Assembly (NCBI GenBank): GCA_934432725.1
Contig: CAKRZE010000008.1
Span: forward strand, 41,691 to 105,690
From: an uncultured Eubacteriales bacterium
Lineage (GTDB): Bacteria > Bacillota > Clostridia > Oscillospirales > CAG-272
DNA: 64,000 bases
Reading direction: 5' to 3'
Positions 17,197 to 25,234 of the stretch are shown here, piece by piece. The notes beneath the pieces were generated by a model. The model had not been told where the DNA came from and searched no databases. It worked only from the letters and a program-made list of their open reading frames with translations. Each line of letters begins with the position of its first letter. Within the stretch, counting starts at the first letter, position 1. The position numbers and the translations under genes are program-made.

Positions 17197-17281
17197 GCGC
17201 GAGTGGCGGAACTGGCAGACGCGCACGTTTGAGGGGCGTGTGGTGTACACCATACGGGTTCAAGTCCCGTTTCGCGCACCA
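17197..17281 (+). tRNA. tRNA-Leu(GAG)
   Basis: Class II tRNA. Acceptor stem GCGCGAG with 3' TTCGCGC, encoded ACCA end, D arm TGGCGGAACTGGCAGACGC, anticodon stem CACGT/GCGTG with loop TTGAGGG (anticodon GAG), long variable arm GTGGTGTACACCAT and T arm CGGGTTCAAGTCCCG. Confidence 0.95.
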
Positions 17282-17283
17282 TG

Positions 17284-17331
17284 GCGAGTGTTCTTACAGC
17301 ATTTGAAATGACGTAGAACACTCGCTTTTTT
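17284..17331 (+). terminator. Rho-independent terminator after tRNA-Leu
   Basis: GCGAGTGTTCT (17284-17294) pairs perfectly with AGAACACTCGC (17315-17325), followed by TTTTTT. Confidence 0.9.
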
Positions 17332-17421
17332 CATATTGCAATATGGTATGGCGCGCAGTTTACGACCACGCCTGTTCTTGTGTTTACGGACACCTCGGGT
17401 ACGGGCAACGGGAGCTGTCGG

Positions 17422-17460
17422 GTGTTCATAACAGATTTGAGTTATGAACACTCATTTTTT
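17422..17460 (+). terminator. Second terminator-like hairpin behind tRNA-Leu
   Basis: GTGTTCATAAC (17422-17432) pairs with GTTATGAACAC (17441-17451), 8-nt loop, then TCATTTTTT. The GTGTTC/GAACAC core is shared with the preceding terminator, as if duplicated. No gene lies between the two. Confidence 0.7.
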
Positions 17461-17476
17461 GTGCTTTTTTCTTTGG

Positions 17477-17500
17477 GCAGGCGTGGTGCCTGCTCTTTTT
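17477..17500 (+). terminator. Third terminator-like hairpin behind tRNA-Leu
   Basis: GCAGGC (17477-17482) pairs with GCCTGC (17488-17493), followed by TCTTTTT. Confidence 0.6.
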
Positions 17501-17823
17501 GTTACGCCGGGATCCGAAGCGACGCCTTGCCGCGCGGCATCATAGCGGTGCTTCCGGATGGCAATGCAGCCTACAGCGCGGCAGAGAGTCACAGCGACGT
17601 GCCTTCTGCCTGCAATTGCGGCAAGACGGGCGTTTGTTCTGCCTTTTGGCTTTCGCTGCCGCATCGATGGGCGCTTCCTGCATCGCGGAGCTGTCCGGGA
17701 TCGAAAAGAAGACGCTCCTGTAAAAGAGAAAATCGGGGGATGCGTCTGCGGGCTAAGCCTTTCTTTTGCAGCTTCTGTTTTTTCGTCAAAAAAATATTTA
17801 TATTCCGGGAAGTTTTTCGGACA

Positions 17824-17853
17824 TAAAAAAGCCCTCGCGGAGGCGAAGGCTTT
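17824..17853 (-). terminator. Terminator of the DUF1275 gene
   Basis: Minus strand AGCCTTCGC/GCGAGGGCT with one mismatch, followed by TTTTTT. Confidence 0.7.
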
Positions 17854-17927
17854 CATGAAAGAGCGAACATGGGGCATCCTGTGCGATGCGCAGGAGAGTC
17901 GGACCGGGCGCACCGGAAGGCTTTGCT

Positions 17928-18632
17928 TTACTGCGGACGCTGTGCTTCACAGATCTGCTTGGATTTTTCCGGGGTAAACATCATGGCAAAGCTGACGGAA
18001 AGCAGGAGGCATCCGATCCAAATGGCTTTTCGACCGACGGCAAGGGTAAGGATACCGCCGATTCCTGCACCGATTCCGAAAATCACAATGACCCCGAAGT
18101 AAATCAGGCATTTTTGCAGGATGCTTTGATCTTTTTTCCGAAGGTAGGTACACAGCGCTTCTGTTGCGGTGCGAAGGTTTCCGATGCACATCGTACTGGC
18201 GTACACATGCCCTCTCACCTTATGGAAGGACTGTACCTGCAGGGCGCAGACAAAGGAAACAAGTGCATTTGCCACAGGGTCAAGCATCTGCGGCAGAAAG
18301 CCGACGGCAAAAAGCAGCAGGATTTCAAACAGAAGAACGATCTGCCGCCAGTGTATTTTTTGGCAGCATTTCAGACGGATGTGTATGAACTCTGCTGCCG
18401 CTGTTCCGATGAGGAAGGACATAACCGGAATGAAATATTTCAGGGCAATCCCCCATTCCTGCTGAAAGAGCGCTGTGCTGAGGAGCACTACGTTGCCGGT
18501 CTGGGCATTTGCAAATACAGAGCCGCGGCAGCAATAGGTGTAGGCATCCTGAAATCCTCCGGAGAGGATGATGCAGATTGCGACACGGAAGCTGTCGGAC
18601 ATTTGTCCTTGATACGGTTCGGCTGATCTCAT
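17928..18632 (-). CDS. YoaK/DUF1275-family membrane protein
   Basis: A 234-residue integral membrane protein with about six helices. The DUF1275 hallmark is visible near the N-terminus: SGGFQDAYTYCCRGSVFANAQTGN, where family members have GG..DA.....FA.NQTGN. Further helices include YFIPVMSFLIGTAAAEF, a GHVYASTMCIGNLRTATEAL loop and ALGVIVIFGIGAGIGGIL-like segments. ATG at 18632 is chosen because AAAGGA sits 8 nt upstream; a TTG 18 nt earlier overlaps that site. Function of the family is not established; transport is often supposed. Confidence 0.85.
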   Translation of the reverse strand: MRSAEPYQGQMSDSFRVAICIILSGGFQDAYTYCCRGSVFANAQTGNVVLLSTALFQQEWGIALKYFIPVMSFLIGTAAAEFIHIRLKCCQKIHWRQIVLLFEILLLFAVGFLPQMLDPVANALVSFVCALQVQSFHKVRGHVYASTMCIGNLRTATEALCTYLRKKDQSILQKCLIYFGVIVIFGIGAGIGGILTLAVGRKAIWIGCLLLSVSFAMMFTPEKSKQICEAQRPQ

Positions 18633-18853
18633 GGAGGTGTTCCTTTCCAATGCTTTTTATATGAAGGCTTGCCGAAGGGCTGCATGGCAGTGTAGAGGCA
18701 TGCCTGAGGATTGAGGCTGCGGGGCTGCAGGCGCTTTTTCTGAAATGCTCCGGATTTTCGCTGTTCTGAACTGATTTCAGCGCCTGCACAGGCGATGTTT
18801 TCCGCCGATTTCCGGAATGGCTGTGAAATTCCGGCGCATGCCGGAGGTTTGAC

Positions 18854-18882
18854 TTGATTTTTCCGGGCTACTATAGTATAAT
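18854..18882 (+). promoter_or_regulatory. Promoter of the LysR-type regulator
   Basis: TTGATT (18854-18859), 17-bp spacer, TATAAT (18877-18882). Predicted leader about 405 nt. Confidence 0.75.
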
Positions 18883-18923
18883 ACAGAAAGGGATATATGT
18901 AAAATATATTATGTGTATATGAA

Positions 18924-18942
18924 GCATGTCAATTTGACATGC
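18924..18942. promoter_or_regulatory. Perfect palindrome, possible operator
   Basis: GCATGTCAATTTGACATGC: 9-bp arms around one base, about 35 nt after the predicted transcription start of the LysR unit. It is not the usual T-N11-A LysR box, so the binding protein is unknown. Confidence 0.55.
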
Positions 18943-19253
18943 ACATCTGCGTCTCGCTGATTTTAAGAAAAATCGCATCCTCCGGAAAGCCATGCGAATA
19001 GACCGGAAGCGGCTTTGGAACACGGTTCCGGCAGGTTTTCGGTGACCGTATCCTTTCCGGCGGAAGGGAATTCGGCGGGGTGCGAACGCCGGCGCCTTGT
19101 AACTCCCGCAGCCGGTCCCGGGTTCGCGTGGGAAAGCATCAAGCCGTTTGGAGCCGCGGCAAAGGGCTTTTGCGGTTTTTACGCAAAGCCGTCTGCGTCG
19201 GGATGCTTGCGGAATAAGTGTTCTGTCCGCACCGGGATCTGCAATTTTTCACG

Positions 19254-19296
19254 GAAAGGGGGCTTTCGCCGGAGCGAAAGCCGGGGGCGGAGATTT
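19254..19296 (+). promoter_or_regulatory. Stem-loop between Shine-Dalgarno and start of the LysR gene
   Basis: GAAAGGG, then GGCTTTCGC (19261-19269) pairing perfectly with GCGAAAGCC (19274-19282) over a CGGA loop, then 14 nt to ATG 19297. A second weak site (GGCGGAG) lies after the hairpin, so this gene could also start without it. Confidence 0.75.
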
Positions 19297-20244
19297 ATGT
19301 ATATCAGCTATGATTATTACAGGGTTTTTTATTATGTTGCCAAATACGGTTCTGTTTCTCAGGCGGCAAAGCAGCTGATCAACAACCAGCCAAACCTGAC
19401 ACGGGCAATCAGAAACCTGGAAAGTGAGCTTGGCTGTGCGCTCTTTTTGCGCAGTAACCGGGGCATGCGGCTGACTCCGGAGGGGGAGCGGCTGTACAAT
19501 CACGTCCGGATTGCGTTTACGCATATTGAAACAGGCGAGGCTGAAATTGCGGAAAGCAGAAATTTACAGGCGGGAAGCGTCTATGTGGCTGCGAGTGAGG
19601 TCGCACTGCGCTGCCTTTTGCTGCCGGTTCTGAAGAAGTACCGCATGCAGTACCCGGGGGTACATCTGCGCATCAGCAACCACTCTACGCCGCAGGCAAT
19701 TGCTGCACTGAAGGAGGGAACGGCGGATATTGCGGTTGTAACAACGCCAAGCATCCGGACGGCTTCTCTTTCGGAAACCGGGATCAAGTCGATTCAGGAG
19801 GTTGCCGTATGTGCGCCGCATTATGCCGACCTGATCGGGCGGCAGGTATCGCTTTCCGAACTGATGCACTATCCTCTGATATCGCTCGGTGCGGATACCA
19901 TGTCCTATGCGTTCTATGAGAGTTTGTTTGCCGACCATCGGCTGCCGTACAATCCGGACATTGAAGCATTTACCGCAGATCAGATTCTTCCGATGGTAGA
20001 GGCGGGATTGGGAATCGGATTTGTCCCGAGGGAATTTCTGCGTGAAAATGCAAATGTCTGTGTAATTAACTTAAAGGAAGAAATTCCGGAGCGCAGCATG
20101 GTGCTGATCAAACGGAAGGAGCAGCCGCTCAGCGTGGCTGCAAAGGAGCTGGAGCGGATGCTCCGGATATCTGCTGCCGCGGACGCGGCGGAAGAAAGCC
20201 GCAGAGGCGTTGCTGCTTCGGATTGCCCCGGGAGCCTTTCTTGA
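19297..20244 (+). CDS. LysR-family transcriptional regulator
   Basis: A 315-residue regulator. The N-terminal winged HTH is clear: YYRVFYYVAKYGSVSQAAKQLINNQPNLTRAIRNLESELG…LF…RGMRLTPEG. Residues about 90-295 form the periplasmic-binding-like effector domain (LKKYRMQYPGVHLRIS, GTADIAVVTTP, VEAGLGIGFVP). The last 20 residues are an unusual Ala/Glu/Ser-rich tail. Its stop codon overlaps the deo promoter, so it may regulate the nucleoside operon by position; the effector is unknown. Confidence 0.9.
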   Translation: MYISYDYYRVFYYVAKYGSVSQAAKQLINNQPNLTRAIRNLESELGCALFLRSNRGMRLTPEGERLYNHVRIAFTHIETGEAEIAESRNLQAGSVYVAASEVALRCLLLPVLKKYRMQYPGVHLRISNHSTPQAIAALKEGTADIAVVTTPSIRTASLSETGIKSIQEVAVCAPHYADLIGRQVSLSELMHYPLISLGADTMSYAFYESLFADHRLPYNPDIEAFTADQILPMVEAGLGIGFVPREFLRENANVCVINLKEEIPERSMVLIKRKEQPLSVAAKELERMLRISAAADAAEESRRGVAASDCPGSLS

Positions 20245-20269
20245 CAACCGTTCCGGCACATGCTACAAT
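20241..20269 (+). promoter_or_regulatory. Promoter of the nucleoside salvage operon
   Basis: TTGACA (20241-20246), 17-bp spacer, TACAAT (20264-20269) with TGC extended -10. The -35 box overlaps the LysR stop codon. Confidence 0.88.
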
Positions 20270-20411
20270 AACAGCGTAGCCGGAGGCTGAGGCGCGCAGC
20301 TGCGCGGATCAAAGCTGCTCCGGCGGCATGCCGGCAGGAAAGCGGTGCGCCGGAAGCATCGGCTGCAACAAGCTATTTGTATGGACGCTTTGCGTCAGAA
20401 TGGAGGATACT

Positions 20412-21149
20412 ATGTCAGCATTATCCTATCCGACGCCGCATATTGCAGCGGCTCCGTCTGATTTTGCCGAAACGGTACTCATGCCGGGTGACCCGCTCCG
20501 TTCCCGCTTTATTGCGGAGAACTTTTTAAAGGACGCGCGTATGGTCAATAATGTACGCGGCGTACAGGGCTATACCGGCACGTACCAAGGATGCCCGGTG
20601 TCGGTTATGGCAAGCGGGATGGGGATGCCTTCGATCGGGATCTATTCCTATGAGCTGTATCAGGTTTTCGGTGTGGAAAATATTATCCGCATCGGCTCTG
20701 CCGGGGCGATTCGGGAGGACATTTCGGTGCGTGATCTTGTATTCGGAATGGGAGCGGCAACCGATTCCGCGTTTGCGGGGCAGTATTGCCTGCCGGGAAC
20801 ATTCGCGCCGATTGCGGATTTCGGGCTGCTTTCGGCTGCCGTGGCAGAGGCTGAAAAGCGCGGTGCGCGTTTTCATATCGGAGAGCTGCTTTCCTCCGAC
20901 TGCTTTTACTGTGACGATAAATCTGCCAACGCGGCGTGGGCGAAAATGGGTGTGATGGCAATCGAAATGGAGGCTGCGGGACTTTACCTGACTGCGGCGC
21001 GCTGCCGGAAACGGGCGTTGGCAATCTGCACGGTGTCCGATCAGCTTCTGACCGGGGACGCAATGACCGCAGGGGAACGTGAGACCTCTCTTGTGCAGAT
21101 GATTGAAATTGCGCTGCAAACCGCGTGCGCGCTGCACCGGGAGCGGTAA
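20412..21149 (+). CDS. deoD: DeoD-type purine nucleoside phosphorylase
   Basis: Splits purine (deoxy)ribonucleosides with phosphate into base and (deoxy)ribose-1-phosphate. 245 residues, the normal length for the hexameric DeoD class. Motifs: MPGDPLRSRFIAENFL for phosphate binding, GMGMPSIGIYSYEL, RIGSAGAI, IEMEAAGLY for ribose, and the catalytic Asp in CTVSDQLLTG. ATG 20412 follows TGGAGGATAC. First gene of a salvage operon whose later steps are deoB, cdd and pdp. Confidence 0.97.
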   Translation: MSALSYPTPHIAAAPSDFAETVLMPGDPLRSRFIAENFLKDARMVNNVRGVQGYTGTYQGCPVSVMASGMGMPSIGIYSYELYQVFGVENIIRIGSAGAIREDISVRDLVFGMGAATDSAFAGQYCLPGTFAPIADFGLLSAAVAEAEKRGARFHIGELLSSDCFYCDDKSANAAWAKMGVMAIEMEAAGLYLTAARCRKRALAICTVSDQLLTGDAMTAGERETSLVQMIEIALQTACALHRER

Positions 21150-21263
21150 AAACGGATAATTTTCCGAAAAAGCTCCTCCGGGCAGCAAAAAGCTGCCGAA
21201 GGTCCGGTGCTGCCGCTTTTCGGCGGTGATGCGCGGGCGCGGAGCGTATGGAGTGTGAGAGAT

Positions 21264-22430
21264 ATGATAAAAAGAGTTTTCTTGTTTGTTCTGGATAGCG
21301 TGGGTGCCGGGGAGGCGCCGGATGCCGCTGCATTTGGGGATGTCGGCGCGAATACGCTTCGTTCTGCCGCTTCGTCCGCGGCGTTTTGTGCGGATACGCT
21401 TGTGAGGATGGGGCTTGGCAATATAGACGGACTTTCTTTTCTGGGGATCGAAACGAAGCCTGTCGGTGCATACGGCAGATTGACGGAGCGCTCACTCGGC
21501 AAGGATACGACCATCGGTCACTGGGAAATTGCCGGAATCGTATCCCCAAAGCCGCTTCCGACCTATCCGCACGGATTTCCGGAGGATGTGATTGCCGAAT
21601 TCTCCGATAGAACCGGGCGCGGGGTCTTATGCAACCGTCCGTATTCCGGAACCGAGGTCATCCGCGACTTCGGAGAGGAGCATTTGCGGACGGGCAAGCT
21701 CATTGTTTATACCTCCGCCGACAGCGTGTTTCAGATCGCGGCGCATGAGAGCATTGTGCCGGATGCGCTGCTGTATGAGTATTGCAGGATTGCCCGTGCA
21801 ATCCTGACGGGAGAGCATGGCGTCGGGAGGGTGATTGCCCGCCCGTTTACGGGGGAGCCGGGGGCGTTTGTCCGCACGCCGAACAGGCGGGACTTTTCTG
21901 TTGCGCCGCCGCGCGCGGCTATGCCGGAGCTGATTCGAAACGCCGGACTGGACAGCATTGCGGTCGGGAAAATCAGCGATATTTTTGCCGGACAGGGCTT
22001 TACGGAGTCGATTCCCGCGCATGGAAACCGGGAGAGCATGGAGGCTGCCATGCGGCTTGTCCGGCAGGATTTTCACGGGCTGAGCTTTATCAATCTGGTG
22101 GATTTTGATATGCTCTACGGGCATCGCCGCGATATTCCGGGGTATGCCGCCGCGATTGCGGAATTCGACCGGTGGCTGCCGTCCTTTCTCTCGCAGCTCG
22201 GCAGCGGAGACGTGCTGATGATCACTGCTGACCACGGCTGCGACCCGGGATTTGTCAAGACAACGGATCACACGCGGGAATATGTGCCGCTCCTTGTGTA
22301 TGGGGATGAAATCCGTCCCGTCAATCTCGGAACGAGGAGCTCCTTTGCCGATATTGCCGCAACGGTTTGCGAATGGCTTGGAGTCCGGATGGATACACCC
22401 GGCGAGAGCTTTGCAGCGCTTTTAAAGTGA
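21264..22430 (+). CDS. deoB: Phosphopentomutase
   Basis: Converts (deoxy)ribose-1-phosphate from the phosphorylases to the 5-phosphate. 388 residues, usual length. Alkaline-phosphatase-superfamily metal motifs: FVLDSVGAGEAPD at the start, SLGKDTTIGHWEIAG with the phosphorylated Thr, LVDFDMLYGHRRD and ITADHGCDP near the end, then the TDHTREYVPLLVYG hallmark. ATG 21264 is preceded by GGAGTGTGAGAGAT. Second in the deo operon, about 115 nt after deoD. Confidence 0.97.
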   Translation: MIKRVFLFVLDSVGAGEAPDAAAFGDVGANTLRSAASSAAFCADTLVRMGLGNIDGLSFLGIETKPVGAYGRLTERSLGKDTTIGHWEIAGIVSPKPLPTYPHGFPEDVIAEFSDRTGRGVLCNRPYSGTEVIRDFGEEHLRTGKLIVYTSADSVFQIAAHESIVPDALLYEYCRIARAILTGEHGVGRVIARPFTGEPGAFVRTPNRRDFSVAPPRAAMPELIRNAGLDSIAVGKISDIFAGQGFTESIPAHGNRESMEAAMRLVRQDFHGLSFINLVDFDMLYGHRRDIPGYAAAIAEFDRWLPSFLSQLGSGDVLMITADHGCDPGFVKTTDHTREYVPLLVYGDEIRPVNLGTRSSFADIAATVCEWLGVRMDTPGESFAALLK

Positions 22431-22974
22431 CTGCCTGACCGGCGTGCGCAGTCGGAGGATGAGAAACGCCTGCGGCATTGCGGGGGCGGCTTTGCGGATC
22501 GGCGCGCGGAAAGAATATCCGGCGGGGGTTGGACGGTCAGATGACGGATTGCCGATAAAGAGCCCGCATTTGCCGCACGGTTGGAGATATCACGGCGTTC
22601 CGGTTTCCGGCAGCATCGGGGAGCATTTGCGGTGGGACAGGCGGAGGCAATCTGCTTTGCCGCCTGCCTTCGTATGTCCCGATGGGACTGATGCAAAACG
22701 ATTTCCGCGGGGCATTTCATTTCTTTCGTCTCGCTGTCGGATGTGCCTTCCGTCTGGCGAAAAGGAGCAGGGAGCCGCCTCTGCCGGGCTGCGGGGGCTT
22801 GACTGTGCCTCCGGGAGCGCGGGCGGGTATGGCGCCGGCATGCTGCGGACGCGTGGAGTCCGGGTATTCCGATGGGATGCGGGACAGATGCGGAAGCAAA
22901 TGGACGGTGTGGCAGATGCCGCAGGACTGCCGTATGGCGGCAGCCCTGCGCGGAAAGAGAACAGGAGGCTTTTT
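22431..22974. other. Gap inside the nucleoside operon
   Basis: 544 bases between deoB and cdd. Frames are open but composition is just GC-rich and no homology or internal ribosome site is seen. I find no terminator, so the operon probably reads through. Confidence 0.45.
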
Positions 22975-23574
22975 ATGACGGATCGGGATCTGATTTTTTG
23001 TGCGCTTACGGCACGCAGACGTGCGTATGCACCCTATTCGGGCTTTGCAGTCGGAGCGGCGCTCCTCTGCCGGGACGGTTCTGTCTACACGGGCTGTAAC
23101 ATTGAAAATGCCGCCTTTACGCCGACGGTCTGTGCGGAGCGTACAGCATTTTTCAAGGCAATCAGCGCAGGAAAACGGGAATTTGACCGGATTGCAGTCT
23201 GCGGGTACCGCATCGGTGAAGCCCCCGGCACGGTTTGCACCCCATGCGGCGTATGCCGGCAGGTGATGGCGGAGTTCTGTGATCCGGATCGGTTTGAGGT
23301 GATCTGCTGCGGCGGCGCATTGACGGACAGCAGCGTTTCGCCGGATGCATGCGGGGCAGAGACGGTATCCCTGCGGGGGCTGCTCCGGAGCGGAACGGTT
23401 TTGACGCACGCTGCAGAAACGCCGCTTCAGGCGGAATTTGCGGAGGACCGGGAAGCGGAAGGGAGCGCAGGCGGCGCGGTATTCCCGGAAGAGGCAATCC
23501 CGGAGGAGATTTATGCGGAAAAATATCTGCTGCGCGCACTTTTTCCGCACGGATTTTCGGGAAGCTCGCTTTGA
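22975..23574 (+). CDS. cdd: Cytidine deaminase with inserted linker
   Basis: Deaminates cytidine and deoxycytidine to the uridine form, feeding pdp. Zinc ligands and proton shuttle: C53 and E55 in CAERTAFF, C91 and C94 in PCGVCRQV; substrate residues in CNIENAAF. The catalytic core ends near residue 130. The protein is 199 residues against a usual 130-140 because an acidic, Ala/Gly-rich stretch (about 130-180) separates the core from a final LLRALFPHGFSGSSL, which resembles the normal family C-terminus. ATG 22975 has AGGAGGCTTTTT upstream. Confidence 0.93.
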   Translation: MTDRDLIFCALTARRRAYAPYSGFAVGAALLCRDGSVYTGCNIENAAFTPTVCAERTAFFKAISAGKREFDRIAVCGYRIGEAPGTVCTPCGVCRQVMAEFCDPDRFEVICCGGALTDSSVSPDACGAETVSLRGLLRSGTVLTHAAETPLQAEFAEDREAEGSAGGAVFPEEAIPEEIYAEKYLLRALFPHGFSGSSL

Positions 23575-23710
23575 GCGGCGGCTGCACTTCCGCAGGACGG
23601 GGGGCTGGCGGAAAAGGGCTTGTGCGGCTTGCTGCGGAAAACCTCATTGGCAGAGGAACATTTCAGGACAACGGAAGTGCTTCGGGGGCTTCCGGAAAGG
23701 GTATGGAACG

Positions 23711-25024
23711 ATGAGATTGTACGATTTGATCCGGAAGAAGAAAGACGGGCTTCCTTTGAGTGACGGCGAGATCCGGTATGTGGTGTCCGGCTATACCGGC
23801 GGCACCTTGCCGGACTATCAGATGGCGGCGCTTCTGATGGCGATCTGCTGGCGTGGCATGGATGACCGGGAGATCGGAGTGCTGACCGAGGCAATGGCGC
23901 GGTCCGGGGATTCGCTGGATCTGAGCAGCTTCGGAATGCGGTCCGCAGATAAACACTCTACCGGCGGGGTGGGGGATAAGACGTCCCTGCTTGTCGGTCC
24001 GATTGTCGCGGCGGCGGGAGGCATTATGGCAAAGATGAGCGGTCGGGGGCTTGGGCATACCGGCGGGACGCTTGACAAGCTGGAATCCGTCCCCGGCTTT
24101 CGTACCGCGCTGACGGAAGAGGAATTTTTGCGGCAGGCGGAGGAAATCGGCTTGGTGCTTGCGGGGCAAACCGGGAACATGGTGCCTGCCGACAAAAAGA
24201 TTTATGCTTTGCGGGATGTTACGGCAACGGTGGACTCGGTTCCGCTGATCGTGTCCAGTATTATGAGCAAAAAGCTGGCGGCGGGAGCTCACTCCATTGT
24301 TCTGGATGTGAAGGTCGGCTCCGGCTCCTTCATGAAGACGGAAGCCGATGCGTATACGCTGGCGCGGAAGATGGTGGATATCGGCACTGCCTGCGGCAGG
24401 ACGGTCCGGGCGGTTCTGACAGACATGAACGAGCCGCTCGGCAGAGCGGTCGGCAATGCGCTGGAGGTGAAGGAGGCGATCCGTGCGCTGCAATCGGAAG
24501 GGGAGGCGGATCTGACAGCGGTTTCTCTGACGCTTGCGGGACAGCTTTTGTCCATGGTTCACGGGATTTCCGCGCAGGAGGGCTTTGCCATGGCGGAGCA
24601 TACGCTTCGCTCCGGGCTGGCATGGGATAAGTTCCGTGCGTGGATCGCAGCGCAGGGCGGAGACGTTTCCTGCATCGATCATCCGGAGCGTTTCGGTCAG
24701 GCAAGGGCTTGTGCCGAGCTGCGGGCGGAGCGGGACGGATATATTTCGTCCATGCAGACGGAGGGCATAGGACTTGCAGCATGCGCCTTGGGTGCAGGGC
24801 GTGAGGTGAAGGACGCGAAAATTGATTATGCGGCGGGAATCGAATTCCGGAAAAAGACGGGAGAGGCAGTCAGACGGGGTGAAACGGTCGCGGTTCTGTA
24901 TGCCTCGGATGATGAAAGGCTGGAGGCGGGACTGGAGAAGCTTCGGGACTCTGTCCGGATCGCCCCGGAGCAGCCCGCACCGAGAAAACTGATTCTCGGC
25001 ACGGTGGGGCCGGAACGGGCATGA
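23711..25024 (+). CDS. pdp: Pyrimidine-nucleoside phosphorylase
   Basis: Phosphorolysis of uridine/thymidine type nucleosides. 437 residues, typical. The family signature SGRGLGHTGGTLDKLESVPG is present, with KHSTGGVGDKTSL for phosphate binding, DVKVGSGSFMKT for the potassium or hinge region, and a C-terminal lipoyl-like PYNP_C domain (GREVKDAKIDYAAGIEF, GETVAVLYA). ATG 23711 follows GGAAAGGGTATGGAACG. Last gene of the operon; a 137-nt gap separates it from cdd. Confidence 0.96.
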   Translation: MRLYDLIRKKKDGLPLSDGEIRYVVSGYTGGTLPDYQMAALLMAICWRGMDDREIGVLTEAMARSGDSLDLSSFGMRSADKHSTGGVGDKTSLLVGPIVAAAGGIMAKMSGRGLGHTGGTLDKLESVPGFRTALTEEEFLRQAEEIGLVLAGQTGNMVPADKKIYALRDVTATVDSVPLIVSSIMSKKLAAGAHSIVLDVKVGSGSFMKTEADAYTLARKMVDIGTACGRTVRAVLTDMNEPLGRAVGNALEVKEAIRALQSEGEADLTAVSLTLAGQLLSMVHGISAQEGFAMAEHTLRSGLAWDKFRAWIAAQGGDVSCIDHPERFGQARACAELRAERDGYISSMQTEGIGLAACALGAGREVKDAKIDYAAGIEFRKKTGEAVRRGETVAVLYASDDERLEAGLEKLRDSVRIAPEQPAPRKLILGTVGPERA

Positions 25025-25048
25025 AAAAAGCCCGGACGTGCGGGCTTT
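25024..25048 (-). terminator. Terminator hairpin between pdp and the antiporter gene
   Basis: AAAGCCCG/CGGGCTTT (25027-25048) with a TTTTTT run on the minus strand. Short T-run on the plus strand, so chiefly for the minus-strand gene. Confidence 0.6.
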
Positions 25049-25151
25049 GCGGATCGGTCTGATCTTGACGGGGCTTTGTGCGTATGACCGCAGTCTTTTT
25101 GGCGGATAGATTTGCGCGGGGCAATGGGTGACTGCTCTGCGCGGAATCAAA

Positions 25152-25197
25152 CAGGCGGGACGGATGCGAAAGCATAAAAGCCCCGCCTGTTTTGCTG
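25152..25197 (+). terminator. Probable terminator of the deo operon
   Basis: CAGGCGGG pairs with CCCGCCTG across about 27 nt, followed by TTTTG. Confidence 0.5.
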
Positions 25198-25234
25198 TGA
25201 TCGGATGCCTCATTTCCCCCGGCGCTTCGGAGCG

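Larger units (their letters stand above)
18633..19250. other. Long leader region before the LysR gene
   Basis: Contains the promoter and palindrome listed separately, then about 330 GC-rich bases with no gene that I can support. An upstream in-frame extension of the LysR frame exists but has no ribosome site or homology. Confidence 0.5.

Noticed and set aside
18943..19290. Riboswitch in the LysR leader
   Set aside because: I could not match the sequence to any known riboswitch core; only the hairpin start element is convincing.
22444..22974. N-terminal extension of cytidine deaminase back to 22444
   Set aside because: The frame is open but 177 extra codons have no homology, and a strong AGGAGG site sits directly before ATG 22975.
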